Of a stretch of DNA of 44,765 nucleotides, positions 40,206 to 44,765 are shown piece by piece. The position numbers and the translations under genes are program-made. The stretch is from Domibacillus tundrae (lineage in GTDB: Bacteria > Bacillota > Bacilli > Bacillales > Domibacillaceae), in the NCBI RefSeq assembly GCF_000970675.1, contig NZ_LAJA01000035.1, forward strand, positions 1 through 44,765, in the 5' to 3' direction. Numbering within the stretch: position 1 is the first letter of the stretch; every line of letters starts with the position of its first letter. Below the pieces are notes generated by a model. It worked only from the letters and a program-made list of their open reading frames with translations. It was not told where the DNA came from and made no database searches.

Positions 40206-41033
40206 TCAATCACCTGCTTTCACAGAAACGGCTCCTTCTTTCCCAATCTCATCAGATGAGAACTCAAGCGTCCGTTCCAATTCCGGAATGTGCACCTGCA
40301 CGAGCCGCTCTAAAATATTTAAGCCCGTCACACGCCCATTTCCGCTTGGCGTCTTCACTTTTTGGCCAACATCCGGCAGCACACGACGCGCATCTTCATA
40401 CTCATCGTTTTCATACTTCAGGCAGCACATTAATCGGCCGCACAAACCGGAAATTTTAGCTGGATTTAATGATAAGTTTTGATCTTTTGCCATTTTAATC
40501 GATACGGGCTCAAAATCACCAAGGAATGTTGAACAGCAAAGCATTCGGCCGCATGGTCCAATGCCGCCCAGCATTTTCGCTTCATCGCGGACACCAATCT
40601 GCCGCAGTTCAATCCGCGTTCGGAAAATTGATGCCAAATCTTTCACAAGCTCACGAAAATCAACGCGGCCATCTGCCGTAAAATAAAAAATGACTTTGTT
40701 TCGGTCAAATGTATATTCGACATCGACAAGCTTCATATCAAGCTTATGCTCCGTAATTTTACTCGTGCATGTATCAAACGCAGTCATGGCCGCTTCACTG
40801 TTTTCCTGAACAGCCAGGCGGTCTTTCTGATCCGCTGTCCGGATGACTTTTTTCAATGGCAGAACGACATCGTCTTCATCAACTTCTTTCGGTCCGACAA
40901 CGACATGTCCGTATTCAACGCCACGCACTGTTTCCACAATGACATGGTCTTCCTTCTGAATACCGAGGTCGCCTGGATCGAAATAATATATTTTACCCGC
41001 TTGCTTAAAGCGTACACCTACTACATTACACAA
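40206..41033 (-). CDS. ricT: RicT (YaaT), PSP1-domain subunit of the Y-complex
   Basis: With RicA and RicF it forms a complex that carries [4Fe-4S] clusters, helps RNase Y process mRNAs, and promotes Spo0A phosphorylation in B. subtilis. The 275-residue PSP1 protein shows two cysteine motifs, GPCGRMLCC and GLCGRLMCC, matching the cluster ligands. It starts with GTG behind GGGGGGA and overlaps holB by 8 nt. Confidence 0.96.
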   Translation of the reverse strand: MCNVVGVRFKQAGKIYYFDPGDLGIQKEDHVIVETVRGVEYGHVVVGPKEVDEDDVVLPLKKVIRTADQKDRLAVQENSEAAMTAFDTCTSKITEHKLDMKLVDVEYTFDRNKVIFYFTADGRVDFRELVKDLASIFRTRIELRQIGVRDEAKMLGGIGPCGRMLCCSTFLGDFEPVSIKMAKDQNLSLNPAKISGLCGRLMCCLKYENDEYEDARRVLPDVGQKVKTPSGNGRVTGLNILERLVQVHIPELERTLEFSSDEIGKEGAVSVKAGD

Positions 41034-42033
41034 AGGCGTGTCCCCCCTGTAACTTTAACAAAAGCTGCTCCATCAGCAGCTGCTGGTTCATATTACTATT
41101 GAGTCTTCGTTTCGCTTCCAAAATGGATGCCATTCGGTCGGCAAGCTTTTCTGCCGACAAGAGCAGTGCATCCTGTTGAAAAGAAGCGAGACGATCAGGA
41201 AATGCAAGACCGTGTTCTTCACCGGTCATAATGGAAAGCAAATCCCTATGGATGAGAACGAAAAGATCGAGGGCAAGACTGACCTGCTGTTTCTCTTTAA
41301 AATGCGAATAAAAGTCTTCTGAAAGCGGAACGATGGCTGAGAGCCCTCCGCCTTTTAGACCTTCGTATAATTTTAACACTATTGAACGTGCCAGTGCAAA
41401 CCACTCATCACGTGATTGTTCAAGCGCTTCTTCCAAGTGATTCGTTAATTTGGATGTAAGCGACGCCATCGGAATACTGATTTCTTCCTCAACAAGGCGC
41501 TGCTTCAGTCGATCTGAATCAATCGGCTTGAATGTCAGCTGCTGGCAGCGTGACAAAATTGTCGGCAAAATGCGGCTGCTTTGTTCCGTTAATAAAAAAG
41601 CGACCGTATTGGCGGATGGTTCCTCTAAAAATTTGAGCAGGCTGTTCGCGGCACTCGCTGTCATTTTATCCGCCTGATTTACAATATATACTTTCCAAAC
41701 CGATTCAACTGCTGTTTTTATAAACTCCTGCTGCAAATAATAAATTTGTTCTTTTTTGATCGATAAGCCATCCGGCTCAATAGCATGAAGGTCCGGATGA
41801 TTGCCATGTTCAATGCGGCGGCAATTAATACAGGCGCCGCATGGCATAAATTCATCTTCCGGCTCCAGGCAAAACAGGCTTTTTGCAAACAGCATTGCTG
41901 TTTCTTTTTTCCCGGTGCCCGGGTCGCCTTCAAGCAAATAAGCATGCGCCACACGATCGCGCAGTAAACTATTTTCAATGATCCGCATCACAATCGGCTG
42001 GCGTTTTTCTGCTTCTTTCCACGGGTTAGACAC
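41026..42033 (-). CDS. holB: DNA polymerase III delta' subunit
   Basis: Clamp-loader subunit. The 335-residue AAA+ protein has HAYLLEGDPGTGKKETA (P-loop), a four-cysteine zinc module (CGACINCRR), the SRC motif ILSRCQQL, and NSLLKFLEEP. I choose GTG 42033, with AAAGGGC 9 nt upstream, over GTG 42042, which directly abuts that site. darA ends 14 nt upstream. In B. subtilis yaaR lies between darA and holB; it is absent here. Confidence 0.96.
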   Translation of the reverse strand: MSNPWKEAEKRQPIVMRIIENSLLRDRVAHAYLLEGDPGTGKKETAMLFAKSLFCLEPEDEFMPCGACINCRRIEHGNHPDLHAIEPDGLSIKKEQIYYLQQEFIKTAVESVWKVYIVNQADKMTASAANSLLKFLEEPSANTVAFLLTEQSSRILPTILSRCQQLTFKPIDSDRLKQRLVEEEISIPMASLTSKLTNHLEEALEQSRDEWFALARSIVLKLYEGLKGGGLSAIVPLSEDFYSHFKEKQQVSLALDLFVLIHRDLLSIMTGEEHGLAFPDRLASFQQDALLLSAEKLADRMASILEAKRRLNSNMNQQLLMEQLLLKLQGGHAFV

Positions 42034-42047
42034 GTGCTTCACGCCCT

Positions 42048-43051
<1,004 letters not shown>

Positions 43052-43052
43052 G

Positions 43053-44456
43053 TTAGCTCTCCTTCCGAAACACAACAATCTTCTGTTCGTTTAACCCGCT
43101 TCCGCCATGAAAACGGGATCCTTGCTCCATAAGCCATTGAATCATTTGGATATGTCCGCTTGAAATACGTTCCCCTTCCATAACAAGCGGTATACCCGGC
43201 GGATAAGGAATAATCATTTCCGCCGATACTTCCCCGGCTGCCTCTTCAAATGAAACAGCAGTTTTTCTATAGCAACTATGCTCATTATAAGGCAATGCCA
43301 AGACAGATACACGCTCAGATTGAAAGTCTCTCGGAAACGAAACAGCTGCTTTTTCTCCTTTTACTTGCAGGACACTGAGCTTTCCAGCAGCATATTCTTC
43401 AAATAACACTTCTCCTGCTTTTAAAAGAGGAAAAACCAGAAGCACCTGGCATGGATCAGCCAGTTCAATGTACACACCGACGGCTTCAAACAATTCCTGT
43501 ACGTTATATCCTGTTAGTCCCTCTACCCGTACAAGCAGCTTGTACGGATCATCTACTGTTATACAGATGAAGCCTTTTGATTCCAGAAGCTGAACGATTC
43601 TTTTTTTCACATCCATCGAATAAGCATGATCTTTTTCGGTATATAAAGCTAAATAAGAGCGTGCATAATCCAATGAAGCCATAATCGGATACGATGGACT
43701 GCTGGACTGAAGCGCCTGCAAATAAAAGTGGATTCGCCCACGATCTATTCTTTCAGACTGAATATGAAGGTACGCTCCCATCGTCATCGCCGGCAGCATC
43801 TTATGGGCCGACTGTACAACAATATCGGCTCCCAATTGCAGTGCACTCATCGGAACCCCTTTTCCATTCGCCCTGAAATGCGCACCATGCGCTTCATCTA
43901 CAAGCACCCATGATCCATGGGATTTCGCCATTATCGCCAGCTCTTGAAAAGAACCGGTCATTCCATAATATGTCGGATAGGTAAAAATGACAGCTTTACT
44001 ATTAGGATAGGCTGCATACGCTTCTTGCAGTGTTTCAACAGAAATAAGAGTCGCTGTCTGCGTACGTTCATCAACATCCGGCGCAAGAAAAACAAGAAAA
44101 GCTTCAGCCATTTTTAATGCATTCAAAACAGATTTATGGCAATTACGCTGAACAAATACCGTATCGCCTTTTGAAAGCGTCCCAAGAATCATTGCCAAGT
44201 TTCCAATGGTGCTTCCATTGATAAGAAATTTGCTTTCAACCGTTTTATATACATCCGACAACATGTTTTCTGCTTCGGCAATACATTCTTCGGGAGCATG
44301 AAGATCATCTAGTCCAGTTAGCTCCGTAACATCAAATGAAAGATCCATCCAAGGACCGAGTAAACCATTTTTATGGCCTGGAACGTGAAAAGAAACTGAA
44401 TTCTTGTGCTTATGATTTTTTAACGCTTTCATAACTGGCATAAAAGAATGATCCAT
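43053..44456 (-). CDS. yaaO: PLP-dependent amino-acid decarboxylase (YaaO, Orn/Lys/Arg class)
   Basis: Fold-type I decarboxylase of the Orn/Lys/Arg family, related to SpeA. The 467-residue product has [10 protein letters not shown] near the start, [15 protein letters not shown]-like sequence, [23 protein letters not shown] (Asp contacting PLP), and [13 protein letters not shown] with the Schiff-base lysine. Substrate is unproven. ATG 44456 lies 9 nt after GGGAGG. It is the first gene after the 5S rRNA: csfB, xpaC and yaaN, present there in B. subtilis, are missing. Confidence 0.93.
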   Translation of the reverse strand: MDHSFMPVMKALKNHKHKNSVSFHVPGHKNGLLGPWMDLSFDVTELTGLDDLHAPEECIAEAENMLSDVYKTVESKFLINGSTIGNLAMILGTLSKGDTVFVQRNCHKSVLNALKMAEAFLVFLAPDVDERTQTATLISVETLQEAYAAYPNSKAVIFTYPTYYGMTGSFQELAIMAKSHGSWVLVDEAHGAHFRANGKGVPMSALQLGADIVVQSAHKMLPAMTMGAYLHIQSERIDRGRIHFYLQALQSSSPSYPIMASLDYARSYLALYTEKDHAYSMDVKKRIVQLLESKGFICITVDDPYKLLVRVEGLTGYNVQELFEAVGVYIELADPCQVLLVFPLLKAGEVLFEEYAAGKLSVLQVKGEKAAVSFPRDFQSERVSVLALPYNEHSCYRKTAVSFEEAAGEVSAEMIIPYPPGIPLVMEGERISSGHIQMIQWLMEQGSRFHGGSGLNEQKIVVFRKES

Positions 44457-44488
44457 TCGGCAGAACCTCCCAAGGAATAAAGAATGTA

Positions 44489-44519
44489 AAAAAAGAGATG
44501 ACGTAGTGTCATCTCTTAA
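44489..44519 (-). terminator. rRNA operon terminator after 5S
   Basis: Minus strand: AGAGATGAC/GTCATCTCT stem with a 5-nt loop and a T7 tail, 8 nt after the 5S rRNA end. Confidence 0.9.
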
Positions 44520-44526
44520 ATATATT

Positions 44527-44642
<116 letters not shown>

Positions 44643-44765
44643 CTATGAAGTTCGAAAGAAGTGTTCTTTCAAAACTGGATAGAAGCGTTCATTGTATGGG
44701 CATAAAAAACCGGTTTTCTTACGTTGTCCAGCTTCAGGCAGCCAGATACGGCTGCCTGAAGCTTT
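44643..44765 (-). other. 23S-5S rRNA internal spacer (partial)
   Basis: On the minus strand it ends in CTATCCAGTTTTGAAAGAAC shortly before the 5S gene, a sequence typical of Bacillaceae rRNA spacers. Its other end contains a perfect 14-bp hairpin (AGCTTCAGGCAGCC against its complement at 44733-44763). The 23S gene lies outside the window. Confidence 0.8.

Overview
The window comes from an endospore-forming member of the Bacillaceae. Gene content and order match the origin-proximal right arm of Bacillus subtilis (tmk ... abrB ... purR ... mfd ... spoIIE ... ftsH ... lysS) almost gene for gene, presented on the reverse strand. The family assignment is secure. I do not name a genus, because that would need 16S or marker-gene comparison. 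It is a conserved housekeeping and sporulation region. I see no phage, insertion sequence, CRISPR array, defence island or secondary-metabolite cluster.

Layout from high to low coordinates, which is the direction of transcription. A 23S-5S spacer and a 5S rRNA end one rRNA operon (about 44.5-44.8 kb). The DNA replication and signalling cluster yaaO-tmk-darA-holB-ricT-yabA-trmN6-yazA-rsmI follows. Then come the lone plus-strand gene abrB and the divergent metS-tatD-rnmV-rsmA unit with a parS site. Next are veg, ispE, purR-ridA, spoVG, glmU-prs, ctc, pth and mfd. The sporulation and division block follows: spoVT, spoVB-like yabM, mazG-type yabN, rqcP, yabP, yabQ, divIC and yabR. A plus-strand tRNA-Met/tRNA-Glu pair lies before spoIIE, yabS and yabT. 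The last stretch is tilS-hpt, ftsH, coaX-hslO, cysK, folP-folB-folK, dusB and lysS. At the far left edge is a tandem rRNA promoter with a boxA-like leader, so a second rRNA operon begins just outside. All protein genes except abrB are on the minus strand. This fits co-orientation with a fork coming from an origin to the right, which is inferred from synteny.

The regulatory sequences are unusually readable. They include a sigma-A promoter with two Spo0A boxes at abrB, and four more perfect Spo0A heptamers between metS and abrB. spoIIE has a Spo0A-type promoter with a 21-bp spacer. There is a sigma-H promoter at spoVG, a sigma-G promoter at spoVT, a sigma-B promoter at ctc, a paired PurBox operator at purR and a strong promoter at veg. 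Together they form much of the Spo0A-AbrB-sigma-H sporulation entry circuit plus later forespore control.

Most departures from the B. subtilis order are absences: csfB-xpaC-yaaN, yaaR, yabE, yabG, sspF, fin (yabK), yacD, pabB-pabA-pabC and yazB are not at their expected places. Two copies of a structured dispersed repeat (about 130-150 bp) are present, one between the two tRNA genes and one exactly where fin would be. I found no clearly new multi-gene system. The points most worth checking are the Spo0A-box cluster, the parS site, the repeat family, and the joint absence of the anti-sigma genes fin and csfB.
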